In this document: one piece after another, positions 12,215 through 24,816 of the stretch
Layout: each line of letters opens with the position of its first letter
How positions within the stretch are numbered: the first letter of the stretch is position 1
Source of the DNA: Dissophora ornata
Taxonomy: Eukaryota > Mortierellomycota > Mortierellomycetes > Mortierellales > Mortierellaceae
Direction of reading: 5' to 3'
NCBI GenBank assembly: GCA_025201705.1
Contig: MU616760.1
Location: 1 to 45,069 of the forward strand
DNA: 45,069 bases
The notes under the pieces: model-generated
What the model was told of the DNA's origin: nothing
The model's database searches: none
Seen by the model: the letters and a program-made list of their open reading frames with translations, nothing else
Translations under genes and position numbers: made by a program

Positions 12215-14253
12215 CTATCTCAATGATTCACAGAAGCATGCCTTGTGGTGTAATCTTGAGCAGGTGTTTGAGATTGCAGCCGATTGCAGATATTGCAGAT
12301 ATTGCAGATATTGGGATCCACAACGATGACAGTATCGGAAAATCGGTATGTACGGTGACGACGACGCGGATTGTGTAGCTGCTGATGTAGGCGACGATGC
12401 AGACACTGGGGATGACTGTTCCGGGATAACAATAGTGGCAGTTAGATTTGAGGAACGCGTGGACGTGCTTGCAAGTGAAGATGCAGCTGAGGACCACCCA
12501 GAGAGTATCAGAGCAGATGCCTCAATACTGCGTCGTTCATGAGAGACAACTTCGCCGCCGGATCGTAGGGTGAACCTCGAAAGACTCGGCAAGGGAATTG
12601 TGGATTTGGAACATCTCTGCCGTGATAACTGTGAAGGTTCAGTAGAGATTATGCTCACAGCAGCTCTATCCTCGCCACTTTGTTCCCGCTGTGTCTCAGC
12701 TTTGACATTCGTTCTACTGTTGGTCCAACGAGCATGCCATGGCACCAAAGGTGGGTGGACATTGGTTCCCGAAGAGGTCGAATTCTGGGAAGGTCCCGCG
12801 GCTTGTGCAGTCCAAAACAGCCCATCTTGTCCATTCTCGGTGTCTATTGTTTCATTGGCAGATGCTACATCCTGTGCTTGCTCGATCATGAACGACCACC
12901 GCTCCAGCTGTTGGCGGATGGTGTAGATCCTCGCAGCTGGCCACCAAGGTGCGCGCAATGTCTCGAGTGTGTCTAGCCCGGTCAATGATAAGATCCTGAT
13001 GAGCAGCCTAGCGCGTTGATAGGCTGCACGAGTTTCAGAGTGCTGGCGCTGTTGCTCCAGGATTTCGTCTTCTGCAAGCCGATTCACCTCATCAAACATG
13101 GTGCCATCAGCGTCAGACTCTGATTCGGAATTTATAAGACGTATCAAGAAGGTTAGTCCTATACTCCGTGTTTGCCACCAAATAGAAGAAAGGCATAGCT
13201 AAACTTACCAGAATGTCGCTGGGAGATCTTATTTTGCCGGGACGAGGATCGTGAAGAGCTGTCATCCTCCATGTGTCTCAACCGCGGAGGGGCGTCTTGA
13301 AGGTCTAGTTCGCTCAAACTGGAGGTTCTTGCACTTGATCCCAGATTACTGCTTGAAGGCAACTCGCGGTGAGTGTCCTGTATTACATGACTCTGGAGAT
13401 GAGGTTGTCCCTCAGAAGATAGAGCATAGTTCTGCTCATTCAGCCTATATGATATGTTGCTGATCCCATCAGAATAGCCTTGCGCAGAGTGATTAATGGC
13501 GCTCCCCATGGCCAGGGCTTCATGGAGGGACCGGAGATCGATGTGCTGACTAAAGTCTACCAATCCAGACTCAAAGAGGTCCTGCAGTGGTTGCGAGAGT
13601 GGTGCTAGTGGATTTCGCTCAATGTTGCCGAGTGGCCCATGGTACGTAGCACCGTAGATCGGATAGAATTGGTGATGATACTGAGCATGACTCTGTTCGT
13701 TTTGGTGACATTCACATTCACAGGTTCCATTGCAAGGATACACGCAGATGTGGCAAGGTGGACTCCCAAAGCTTAGGTGGCGGACATGTTGCAATGGGAT
13801 CCTATCGAGGACATCAAGGATGATCCATGTGGTGTTCTCATCCTGGCTGTCATGTTCCCCTCCTTCGATATCTGGTAACTCAAAGTAGTCTGGCTCGCTC
13901 AGGGAACGGAACCGTTCGTCTTGAGAGATCGCCATCCTGCTAGCTGCCGTGTAAACACCTCGTCGGCTGTTGCTTTTACCCCTTTCAGAATTTGAATCAA
14001 CCGGCGTTGAAGAAGATCGATTGCCAACGGGAATGTATCTTCGCCACCCTGGATAGTTGTGCAAAAGTGGATCTGGAAACGGTAAGTGGACAAGTCGCCA
14101 GAGACTTCTGGTGTCCATGACAAGCTGCTCAATTGCTGGATAGGCAGCGCTGATGCTGAGCAGGTCAAGTGTTGATAAAAACTTGCAGACGTCCAGCACA
14201 ATTTCACCTGGGAGAGTGTCCCAGTAAGAGTCTACAATCGTAGAGCGGGGCAT
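12215..14253 (-). CDS. F-box protein with long low-complexity C-terminus
   Basis: Two exons, 14253-13209 and 13158-12215, joined across a 51-nt intron with a GTAAGT donor (662 aa). An F-box occupies about residues 10-60: WDTLPGEIVLDVCKFLSTLDLLSISAAYPAIEQLV, then SLWRLVHLPFP. F-box proteins recruit substrates to SCF (Skp1-cullin) ubiquitin ligases. A Cys/His cluster follows in the middle (PPCHICVYPCNGTCECECHQ), spaced like a small metal site though not a domain I can name. The rest is Ser/Gln-rich with no LRR, WD40 or Kelch repeat. Near the C-terminus a 9-bp DNA repeat encodes QYLQYLQYLQ. I chose the ATG at 14253 because it directly precedes the F-box; the upstream in-frame ATG at 14436 would add 61 residues unlike a protein N-terminus. 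The substrate is unknown. Confidence 0.85.
12282..12314. repeat. 9-bp tandem repeat inside the F-box gene
   Basis: The unit TATTGCAGA occurs about 3.5 times, in frame. On the coding (minus) strand it gives repeated Gln-Tyr-Leu triplets, so copy-number change would alter protein length without breaking the frame. Confidence 0.85.
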
Positions 14254-14584
14254 GGCGCACAAAGATGTAGCCAAGGTTAAGTGGTACACAGAAAAACAGA
14301 AGGGAAACAGAGAGGTAGAAAAATGAAAAGTGTAGGCATTCTCATATATCCTGCGCACACGTTTTACTGGGATCAGAATCGAAACAGAATTTTTTTCTTG
14401 TTGCGAGAAGGGATGGGCGCAAGGATAACCTTTCAATGATCAAACTGAGACTTTTGTCGCACATCAATCAGATCAATTACATTCACACACCACAGGAGGC
14501 ATTGCATCCAAATCATGCTTCATTTTTCAGTGTATATGTGTATATATCGTATCTACTTCTACTTCGATCGGTCTATTGGCTCGT
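14254..14584. other. Intergenic, F-box promoter and ATP16 3' flank
   Basis: This 331-bp gap separates two minus-strand genes. It contains the F-box promoter and leader (purine-rich on the plus strand near 14280-14330) and the ATP16 3' UTR. No gene seen. Confidence 0.5.
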
Positions 14585-15893
14585 TTACTTGGCGTTGACT
14601 GCGGCCTGGAGGGACTCAAGAACCTCAACCTCAATCTTGGCAGCGAGCTTCTCCTCCTCGGTAGCTCCAGCGTTGGCAACACGATGAGCCTCAGCGAGGT
14701 TGTTGCGGATAGCCTACGATCGCAAATCGTGTAGGCGAAGAAGTTAGATATCAATAGAAATAAAAGTAGAGATGACAATCCATGTAGAACTGCACTTCAA
14801 GATCGTTCGTTATCGCAAATATACCTCAGCGCTGAACTCCTCAACAGGGAAAGCCTCAACAGCGTTGATGTTGAGGGTGGAGTCGGGGTTCATGATGGCG
14901 AAACCTCCAGAGACTATCATAGTGCAATTAAAAGCGACAAGCATTTCGGGTTATCTGTTAGCACGATTGCCATCCTGCGCAACACTCTGATCGATCACAG
15001 CCGAATCCCATCAATAGTCCTCCCTGAGGCATAGTCTGCTTGTTATGATAGGTGTGATCGCCAACATCTTAAATCACAGGTTGCTGCAATGGGCCACAAG
15101 AATGTAACGCTTCCTTTATGGATCCGATCGCCCGTCGTTGCTTTTGTCACGCCAGGTTGCGTCGAGCCACTTCCGATCGTCACACTACTATCTCCCTGAA
15201 AGTCCAAACGAAGCCCAAAATTACCAAAGAACTTCTTGGAGGAAGCGCCTTCGAGAACCTCGATAACTCCAGGGCGGAGCTGCTCAATGGAGGGAACGTG
15301 GCTGGCGAGGATACCCATGTCACCGGAGACGGCGGCAATGTTGACCTGTGCAACAGCAGCGTCCTTGTAGAGGGTCTGGAGCGTGTGAAGGCGGATCAAG
15401 TTAGTTCAGGGCAGGCAGAAGGACGACGGATGTATTATGTATTCTACGCTTGTTTGGTGAAATACCTGGTGAGGGACTGCGAAGGTCAGGCGGAGGCCGG
15501 TGGCAGCAGCCTCAGTGGCATAGGAGCGGACTGCGAGAAAGTAACGGTAGACATTTGATTAGAATTACAATTCTTTCTTGTTCACATGCGGTACATTGGT
15601 CTGGTGTTGTGGGGTCATGGGAGCTAGAGAGGCCATGTCATGGAGAAAAAGAGGGGATATGTGGGATGAGGAGCGCGGCGCGAATGGAGCGAGTGCACTC
15701 AAGCTCAATGCAATAAGCCAACAAGTGCCTTTGCATGCGCCTTTAAACCAAATGAATTATTAAGGGATAGATCGGGATTGGCATGGGATCGGATGGTACA
15801 GGAGATCTGGCGATGTGATTATGATCAGCAAGAGTGATTCGTACCCATGCGGACTGGGCGGACAGCACGAACGGAGCGAGCAAGGAAGTTCAT
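14585..15893 (-). CDS. ATP16: F1-ATP synthase subunit delta (bacterial epsilon homologue), mitochondrial
   Basis: A central-stalk subunit of the mitochondrial F1Fo ATP synthase that couples the c-ring and gamma rotor. Five small exons, 15893-15845, 15530-15466, 15375-15225, 14913-14825 and 14713-14585, give 160 aa, the same length as yeast Atp16. The N-terminus is an Arg/Ala-rich mitochondrial presequence ending near SYATEAA. The beta-sandwich domain follows: GLRLTFAVPHQTLYKDAAVA, VNIAAVSGDMGILASHVPSI, QLRPGVIEVLEG and SGGFAIMNPDSTLNINAVEA. The C-terminal helical hairpin is AIRNNLAEAHRVA plus EEEKLAAKIEVEVLESLQAA. All junctions use GT-AG and are in phase. It is transcribed divergently from the DAHP synthase gene across about 316 bp. 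Confidence 0.95.
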
Positions 15894-16209
15894 GGCTGTA
15901 ATGTGTAGAGTGGGGAAGAAGGTATGAGGGATGGAAGGATTGATTCAGTGATGCGAGTAGTCCACGAGCGAGTGCGAGTCTTCCCGCGGCCGCTGTGTTG
16001 GGTAAACAACGGACCGCAATTCGCAGGGAAGAGAAACAATTACAGACAAGCCACCGGATGAACAATCGCACGGACGTTGGGCGCTCGCAGAAGCATGGCT
16101 CTCGCACCGAGGTATTTCGACCCTTTCGCTTTTGCGCCCTTGCTTGCCTCTTCTCTTCCTCCTTCATTCGCCATCCTCCATCTACACAGTGCACAGAAAC
16201 ATACACCAG
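15894..16209. promoter_or_regulatory. Divergent promoter between ATP16 and class II DAHP synthase
   Basis: The 316-bp interval separates the start codons of two divergently transcribed metabolic genes. A NotI-like GC block (GCGGCCGC) sits at about 15985-15992 and CT-rich leader sequence precedes the plus-strand start. No obvious TATA box was found. That the two genes share control is an inference from layout only. Confidence 0.5.
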
Positions 16210-18260
<2,051 letters not shown>

Positions 18261-18589
18261 AAACTTCAGATATACCTCTTATTTTGCTGCATCTACTCTC
18301 ATCCTCCAATAAACTGGCCTCTGCATTGTCTGTGATCGATCGATGTTGTGTTCGTAGTAGACGCGCCAGGACGTCTAGAAATGTTTGATTGTCGGCTTTT
18401 GACTGCTTTTCAAACTCATGGTGCACACAATTCACGAGTGGGCTTCGCTGTTTTCATTCTCTTTTCCACTCCCAACGGCGAGTGGAGTAATCTTGTGATA
18501 AACGCTCTCCATTTCTTTAAAAATCCACCTCCAACTTTGAAATAATACCATCTCTTCAATCAAACTCCACTGTCTTCATTTTCGCAGCC
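18261..18589. other. Intergenic, arrestin A promoter
   Basis: The DAHP synthase 3' UTR with its AATAAA at 18308-18313 is followed by the upstream region of arrestin gene A. Nothing else is recognised in the 329 bp. Confidence 0.5.
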
Positions 18590-19844
18590 ATGTTCTCGAG
18601 GATCATCAGCAGGGACAGCGAAAAGTCTCTCAAAATTGTCATCCTGACACCCTATCGCGGGCCGGGGAACTTGCCCGCCATCTTCGCCACACCCGAGGAA
18701 CCGGGGAAGATAAACGGTTATGTGGAATTCGAGTCCACAGAGGACATCAAAGGTGGAGACCTCGATCTAACATTTCGAGTCAAAAGCGAAGCCAGATGGG
18801 TTCGTAAGTAGTATATATCTGAACTACCCTTCATTCAACAGCAACTCCAAAGGGGTTATTGGATACTTTGATGCTCATCATAAGCACCTGGTCCTCTTCT
18901 CGCTGCAGGTCAATATGGGCAAACAACCGTAGTCTATCACTCAAAGCAGGTGCTGCAGAGACAGGCATGGAAGATCCCAATTGCTCATCCGCAGCCCGGA
19001 GTAGTTGGAGCAGGAAAGACTCGATACGACTTTGAGGTTATATTGGATCCAGAAACACCTTCTTCCATCGCAGGGCGTCGCGGATGGCTCAACTATCGTT
19101 TTGCAGCCACACTGCACAGGCGGTTCCCCCGACGCAATATGGTATTTAAGCAGGATGTGTGGGCTCTCAGAACCTGCCTTCCAGTGCCTAACCCCGAATA
19201 CGTTCCGGATCCGCATGTCCATATGGGCGTTTGGGAGTCACACCTGCCGTTCAAATGTTCATTGCCGAACGAAAATATTTATCTGGGTCAAAGATTGCCC
19301 CTGACTGTTCAGTTCGATTCTTTTTTACCTACGAGCGGCCATTTTGGACAGGAAATGGTTGTTGTCAATGCAGTTGTGAAGTTGAAGCAGTACACACGAT
19401 TGTGGCACAGGTGGAACGTCAAGACTGAGACAAAAGAAGTCGTCGCTCAGGCTGTGAACGATGGCTGGCCCCGGGCAGCTAACGGGATACAAAGGACCAT
19501 CTTTGTCGATATTCCGCACGCACCACGACTTTCATGCACGACCTTCACGCGTCCGGTTCAGAAGACCCATGTCTTGAAGCTGATCATGCGAGTCAAGACA
19601 GTATCCATGGCAGACAAGGAGGCCAGAGAGCTGCGTGTCGAGAGTAAGCGGCGTTATCAGTGAAAATGAGTTTTTAAGTTGGGGTGTCTAGAGAGTAAAG
19701 TCTAACAATCTTACTCTCTGTATTTACATTTTAGTGGAGGTCAACGTTACTGGCCCTCGACCGCCGACTGACCCTCCTTTGGAAGACCTGCCTCCGTACT
19801 CTGCAGTATGGGACGGTGCCTACGATGGCGAAAACAGCGATTGA
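18590..19844 (+). CDS. Arrestin-fold protein A (alpha-arrestin-like)
   Basis: Three exons, 18590-18803, 18909-19643 and 19735-19844 (352 aa). The protein has an N-terminal arrestin-like beta-sandwich (GYVEFESTEDIKGGDLDLTF, then TRYDFEVILDPETPSSI and RGWLNYRFAATLHRRFPRRN). A C-terminal arrestin-like sandwich follows (LPNENIYLGQRLPLTVQFD, EMVVVNAVVKLKQY). The tail ends DLPPYSAV, a possible [L/P]PxY contact for the WW domains of Nedd4/Rsp5 ligases. Alpha-arrestins of this sort recruit the ligase to plasma-membrane transporters for endocytosis; this role is inferred. The last intron splits an ATG codon (A|TG), as in the neighbouring paralogue. The gene is about half the length of yeast ART proteins. 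An AATAAA is present at 19887-19892. Confidence 0.88.
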
Positions 19845-20207
19845 GGCAATTCTTGTCGGAACATTATTACAATATTTAGTGCGAAAAATAAACATCAGTT
19901 CTTTATGTCATGCAGCACTGCCTCCCGGAGGAAATGCTTATATTTTTCGACTGTTTGTAAAAAGCGGCGTTGTTTGGATCAACGTTTCCTATTTGCGCGC
20001 GCCCACCACCCTGCTAATATTTTTCGACTTTCCAGATTGAGCAGAGCTCTGATATAAACCCCTCGCTGTTGCTGTCAATGGGTCATCAACTGCAGTATTA
20101 ACATTAGCATCAAAGCAACCCGATTCTTCAATAACTGGAGCCAGGATCACATATCCCACAGTCATAACTTAACTCGAAGGACACCAAACCAGAGTTGTCT
20201 ACAACAA
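19845..20207. promoter_or_regulatory. Arrestin B promoter with TATA box
   Basis: The 363-bp spacer between the tandem arrestins contains TATAAA at 20053-20058, about 150 bp before the arrestin B start codon. The first part holds the arrestin A polyadenylation signal. Confidence 0.5.
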
Positions 20208-21645
20208 ATGGCTATCCTGGACTTTCACAAGGACGATGAGAAGTCGATCTCGCTCCATTTCCACACGGCAGAACTAGGTCCAGAAGGCCGGCCTCTCTAC
20301 TATTCAACTCCAGAGGCAGCTGCAGGTATAAGCCGCCACCTGTCCTCGAGAGTTGCTAGCTCGAAACTAGACCATGTCGCCTAATTTTCTATATCACCAT
20401 AGTCATCCGGGGTCATGTAGAGTTTCGAACAGTCAAGCCGACAAACGGCGGTGACATTGCTTTGACATTCGAAGCTAGAGCAGAATCCAAGTGGACAGGT
20501 ACGCATGCGCTTCAGGAAAGCTGCATCCTCGCACCACAAAATTAGCGACGGATCTTCTCACACCTGCAACGTTTGACACGAATAGAACATTATGGTCAGT
20601 CGACCGTCTCCTACCATTACCTCAAGCGCCTTCAGGAAAAGTCATGGGAAGTCAAGCTCAACCACAGCAATCCCAAGACGATCGCCCCTGGTGTCACGCG
20701 TTACGATTTTGAGGTTCAGCTCGATCCAGAGCTCCCTCCATCAATTGAAGGCAAACGTGGCTGGTTCCACTATCGCTTCAAGGCCCATCTCCACCGCGAC
20801 TTTCCTCGACGAGACATGGCAGCCAAGCAATTGATCTGGGTGTATAGCAGCTCTATTCGAGCTGACGAGCTACCCCAGCCCAAGATTTACAAGGAGGTTT
20901 ATAATGACCTGCTGCCGTTCTCCTGTACGTTACCCTCTGATGTGCTGTATCAGGGTCAAACTGTGCCGTTGACGGTCCAGTTTGAGCCATTCTTGGAGAA
21001 TAGTATCCATCGAGGCCAGGAACTGATCGTAGTCAGCGCCGCCGTGAAGTTGAAACAATATACAACTCTGGTGGAAAAGAGGACCTTGAAGTCAAAGAAT
21101 ATGGGAACGACTAGGAGGAAAGAAAAGAAAGTCGTTCTGTTCTTGCCCGTTGCGGTCGAAGATTGGCCACAGACAAGTCAAGGATTTACCAAAACGGTCA
21201 TGGTCGAACTCCCAGGCGCTAGGCAATTGGCGGCTTCGGTTGAGACGGAACCTCTAATCAAAACCCATTGCCTGAAGTTGATTATGATGGTGAGGACAAA
21301 TGTGCAGTCGGCAAAGGAGGCAAAGGAGGTTAGACAGGAGAGTAAGTCGTCTGATCAAAATTGTGCCTTGTTTATGCCTTCCTATTTTGACATCTCATTA
21401 ACGACATTCTTCACTGGCGTTTTGCAGTGGATGTGAAGATCACCTCCCCTCGGCCAGAGCATATCAAAGACATCCCAAGCCATAGTCTTGCGCCTCCACC
21501 ATATCAAGGCATCGGAATCGAAGAGGATGATGATGCTATGCCTCCAGAATTCAGTCGCTCATCCAGTTACGCCGAAGCTTCCAAGGAAAACTGCGAGGAG
21601 GGATCATCCTATGCCGCAGACACTAAGCACCCTTCCGGTCTGTAG
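20208..21645 (+). CDS. Arrestin-fold protein B (alpha-arrestin-like), tandem paralogue of A
   Basis: Four exons, 20208-20325, 20403-20498, 20586-21341 and 21428-21645 (395 aa). It aligns along its length with protein A: GQSTVSYHYLKRLQEKSWEV, TRYDFEVQLDPELPPSIEGK, RGWFHYRFKAHLHRDFPRRD, VLYQGQTVPLTVQFEPFLEN and VVSAAVKLKQYTTL. The C-terminal tail contains APPPYQG, a canonical PPxY motif, followed by an acidic Ser-rich stretch. Exons 1 and 2 together are 214 nt, exactly the size of the single first exon of gene A, so the copies differ by one intron inserted or lost at 20326-20402. Likely an adaptor for Rsp5-type ubiquitin ligase at the plasma membrane or endosomes (inferred from fold and PY motif). 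AATAAA is at 21686-21691. Confidence 0.9.
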
Positions 21646-22023
21646 GCCGCGTTCTTTTGTCGTATACTCACAGCGGATGCATTATAATAAATTGGGTACG
21701 ATCCACAATCCTGCTCATGATATTCCAGAGGTAAAGCGCGTCTCGTACAGCATATCCGCATGTCGCGCCTGACACAAAAAAAAATGCTGTACACATGGTG
21801 TCCCTGTGACGCGTTGTTGCAGACCGCACCCCACTGTCTCTCCCTCGCTGACTTCATTACCAACCTTCACCTCGGCTCATGCAGCTTGTCTCATCTATTC
21901 TTTTCAGCACACTCCAGCCTCTTCCTCCGCAGCACAGAGAATCAGCATTTCCACTTCTCGGGATAGCGCGTCGTCAATACCTTGAATCCTGATTTCCAGC
22001 TATACACTTGAACGTCACCAGCA
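21646..22023. other. Intergenic, arrestin B 3' flank and PX-BAR promoter
   Basis: The 378 bp contain the arrestin B polyadenylation signal (21686-21691) and a CT-rich promoter before the PX-BAR start. No further feature seen. Confidence 0.5.
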
Positions 22024-24417
22024 ATGAAATCGCTACAAGTCTCCGTTCCTGAGGCAGCTTCCAGTGGAGGAACAATCACTTTCAAGATCCTTGTCACTGC
22101 AGCGAACAACGACACGGTATACAAAAACGTCGGTCTTGCAGTTGACAATAGCACTCGCGTGGCCCGCACGTTCTTAACCCTCCTAGCCGACCCGTCTTTG
22201 TTTCTCACATGTATCCTAGACGTACCCCATCTTTCGGACGTTCCCCCAAGTCCGTTGGCTGCATAGCAAGCTACAGACAGCTTTTGCCGACCATGTGATC
22301 CCCCCTCTCCCAGATCCCATAAGCGAAAAACTGTCGGAAGACGTGGATCAGGTGGAGCAGAAGCGTCTGCAGATTGAGAGGTTTCTGCAGCGGATTTGTC
22401 ACAGGATAGAGTTTGCCACCAGCGAAGCCGTGCTATGGTTTGTTGGGACAGAGATGGTAAACCATCAACTGTTTTGTTGTTGTTGTTTTTTTCGTTGCCC
22501 CACTGCAGCTTTCGAGCGCTTTTGTGTCCCAGATGTCCCAGATGATTAAGACCCCCCCTGTCATTTGTCATGTCTATATTATGGAACCCTGGGCCAAAAA
22601 AAACAAAACAAAACGATAGACCCATTTGGATTCTGTAGATTCGAGAAGGGCGACTCTGGGGTTCCTGCGATTTGACAATATCATCAAGCCCAGCTATGAC
22701 CGTGGGATGAGGATATATCGTCCAGCGGAGAACGTGGAGGAGGTGAGCAAAAGCAGATAATCGCCCAGGATGTAAAAATAGTTCTTCCGTTTGTCAAAGA
22801 GATTTCCTGTTTTTTGCAATCTTGCTCATATTCGTTCTATCAATGGTCACTTTTTTTGTCCTGTAGAATGATCAAGGCGAATTTCAGAGGAGGCAGGTGT
22901 ACATACTTGCAATGGAGCAGTCTTTTACTGGACTCTTGGATGCTGGAGTCCGCCTGACGAAGGAGCGCGAGAGTAAGGGGGTTACTTTACTTTCCGTTTT
23001 CATGATTGTCCTCCTGTATGTGCAACAGTGCACTGATCAAGTTTCCCCTTAATGCAATTATGCTTAGAACTGGGCGATGCGTATTCACAACTCGGAGACG
23101 CGACTATGGAGGTACTAAGCAGTAAGCATCGGCTCGGAGATGGTCAAAGAATTGATAACCGCGAACGGCACCAGGCGCTCGATGAGGAAATGCAGATCTT
23201 TGGAGTGCTCACAGACGACGTGCGTCTGAGCATACGACGTCAATTGAAATCAGAGACATTTTACTTTATGGATCTCGTTCAAGAGTACAGGAGTATGCTT
23301 CAAGGGCTGAAGGTATGCAACGCCTCGTAATTTAGTATAGCGATTTTCTGTTTTGGATTTGTGCCATCGATTATGTATGTCTAATCACGGATGTTTCCCC
23401 CCCCCCTCTCCATAGGACGTTATGAACTCTAGAACAGATCGCTTGTCAGAATATGTGTCCGCCTCGAAAAAGGTCGCAAGGAGACATGCACAGGTCGAGC
23501 AGGCTACCATAAGGGCATCTGCATCTACGTCTCCTGCAGCGGATCTGGTGGACAAGGCGAAGCTAAGTTTGGAGGGAGCCAATGCAACATTGGACGAAAC
23601 TCGAGAAGATTTCAAGAAGAGTCAAGTGGTTGTGACGCGTGAGCTGTTGCGGTATGAGAAGGACAAGGCAAAAGAGTGGCAGACCTCCATTCGTGAGTAT
23701 GCCGAGAAGCAAATCGTTTACGAAAGGGAAAAGCTGTCAGCGCTGGAAAAAGCTTGGGATTCTATTCAGAGCCTAAGGACTGACGCCGGTGGAGTGCTTA
23801 GTGGAGCCGTTGGCAGCGGTCGTGGATATGGCTCAGAGCCAAGCGGACGGTCAAGGTTATATTGGCCCTCTGGACTCGGATCGCCGTTTGCGCCGGATTT
23901 GGATCGCGAGGAAAAGACAGAGGTTATGAAGAGCGACGCGGCGGCGAGCTCAAGTTCGCTGATGGCAGAGCACGAGAACGACCCTTACCAGGGACGGCTA
24001 CCGCACAATGCTGGGCACAGCAGCGGAAATCTGAGCGGGTACAACAGCGGGTACAATAGCGGCTATAACAGCGGTGACCAGGACGAAGGGATGCGATCTG
24101 GGTCAGGATATTTCCCAGCGACGAAATTGAGTCGATCTGGGAGTGGGACCCGAGCTGAAAAAATGGCCGTGCCAGAAGTTGCAGGGAAGGCTGGCACAAG
24201 AAAGGGATCACGGACAGGACTGGCCGCAGGTGGCAGTAGCAGTTCCCTGATGGCGACTACTGGCGCGGGAGACGCGCCTATCGCAACCCAGAGCTACAGT
24301 ACATCGCCTCTGGATCTCGAAGTTCCATCAAAAATGGACATTCTTTCGGCGGAGCGCGAGGACAGCAACAAGGACGGGTACGATCCGCTCATGGTACGGC
24401 CAGGCTTCACAGATTAG
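22024..24417 (+). CDS. PX-BAR sorting nexin (Vps5/Vps17/SNX family-like)
   Basis: Seven exons: 22024-22116, 22220-22456, 22509 to about 22566, 22639-22742, 22867-22972, 23068-23312 and 23416-24417; about 614 aa. The donor of exon 3 (GTCATG) is weak and that junction is tentative; the others are clear and in phase. The first ~110 residues form a PX-like phosphoinositide-binding domain: FKILVTAA, TYPIFRTFPQVRWLHSKLQ, HVIPPLPDP, then RLQIERFLQRICHR. A linker contains GFLRFDNIIKP. Residues about 165-390 are a predicted BAR coiled coil (LGDAYSQLGDATMEVL, FYFMDLVQEYRSMLQGLKDV, ALEKAWDSIQSL). The C-terminal 220 residues are Ser/Gly-rich and probably disordered, with a repeated GYNS unit. Such proteins bend endosomal membranes and sort cargo; the exact orthologue is not clear. 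AATAAA is at 24437-24442. Confidence 0.85.
24034..24076. repeat. 12-bp in-frame repeat (Gly-Tyr-Asn-Ser) in the PX-BAR tail
   Basis: Three tandem imperfect copies of GGGTACAACAGC encode GYNSGYNSGYNSG in the disordered tail of the sorting nexin. Third-position differences between copies show it is not a very recent expansion. Confidence 0.8.
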
Positions 24418-24551
24418 ATCATCGTTCGAACAAAATAATAAACAAGACCGTAAATCGTGGACCAGATAAAAGAGACTTCGCTTTATTTTCATTTCCTCAG
24501 ATCAAGGCTGAAACGGCAGCAAAGTCCGAACCGCTGGCATTGATGTAACAT

Positions 24552-24714
24552 TTATCTACAGCAAGCGGGATGCCAAGGGTCGCGCTTGCCAGGGCCGCAG
24601 GGACAGTTACGCTTGGCGAGAGCGTTGGCGTTGGCATCGGACGACGCCTCGACGGCGGAGAGTAGCCATGACCGAGAGGATGGCCAAGAGCAGGCAGATG
24701 GTATAGGACCTCAT
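24552..24714 (-). CDS. Candidate small Cys-rich secreted peptide, reading frame broken by one base
   Basis: From the ATG at 24714 (minus strand) the frame gives a typical signal peptide core, MRSYTICLLLAILSVMATL, then turns Arg-rich and stops after 35 codons. One base over, the next frame reads AVEASSDANANALAKR followed by NCPCGPGKRDPWHPACCR and a stop at 24552. That is the expected order of signal peptide, propeptide, Lys-Arg processing site and 18-residue Cys-rich mature peptide with four cysteines. The break falls at a short C run (CTCCGCC, about 24655-24662). A TATA-like TATAAG lies at 24816-24811, about 100 bp upstream, with a pyrimidine-rich leader. It could be a sequencing error, a real pseudogene, or programmed frameshifting. 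I do not recognise the family and assign no function. Confidence 0.4.
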
Positions 24715-24810
24715 TCTTGTCTCTTGATCGACCAATGAAAGGTCGGTTGCGTCAGGATACTGTGGAAAGTGGGGAAGGTTAACCTGAGTGGAGGGTGAGG
24801 ATAAAGAGTT

Positions 24811-24816
24811 CTTATA
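24811..24816 (-). promoter_or_regulatory. TATA-like box before the small peptide candidate
   Basis: TATAAG on the minus strand, 97 bp upstream of the candidate ATG at 24714, followed by a C/T-rich stretch as in fungal core promoters. It supports the idea that the tiny open frame is or was transcribed. Confidence 0.35.
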
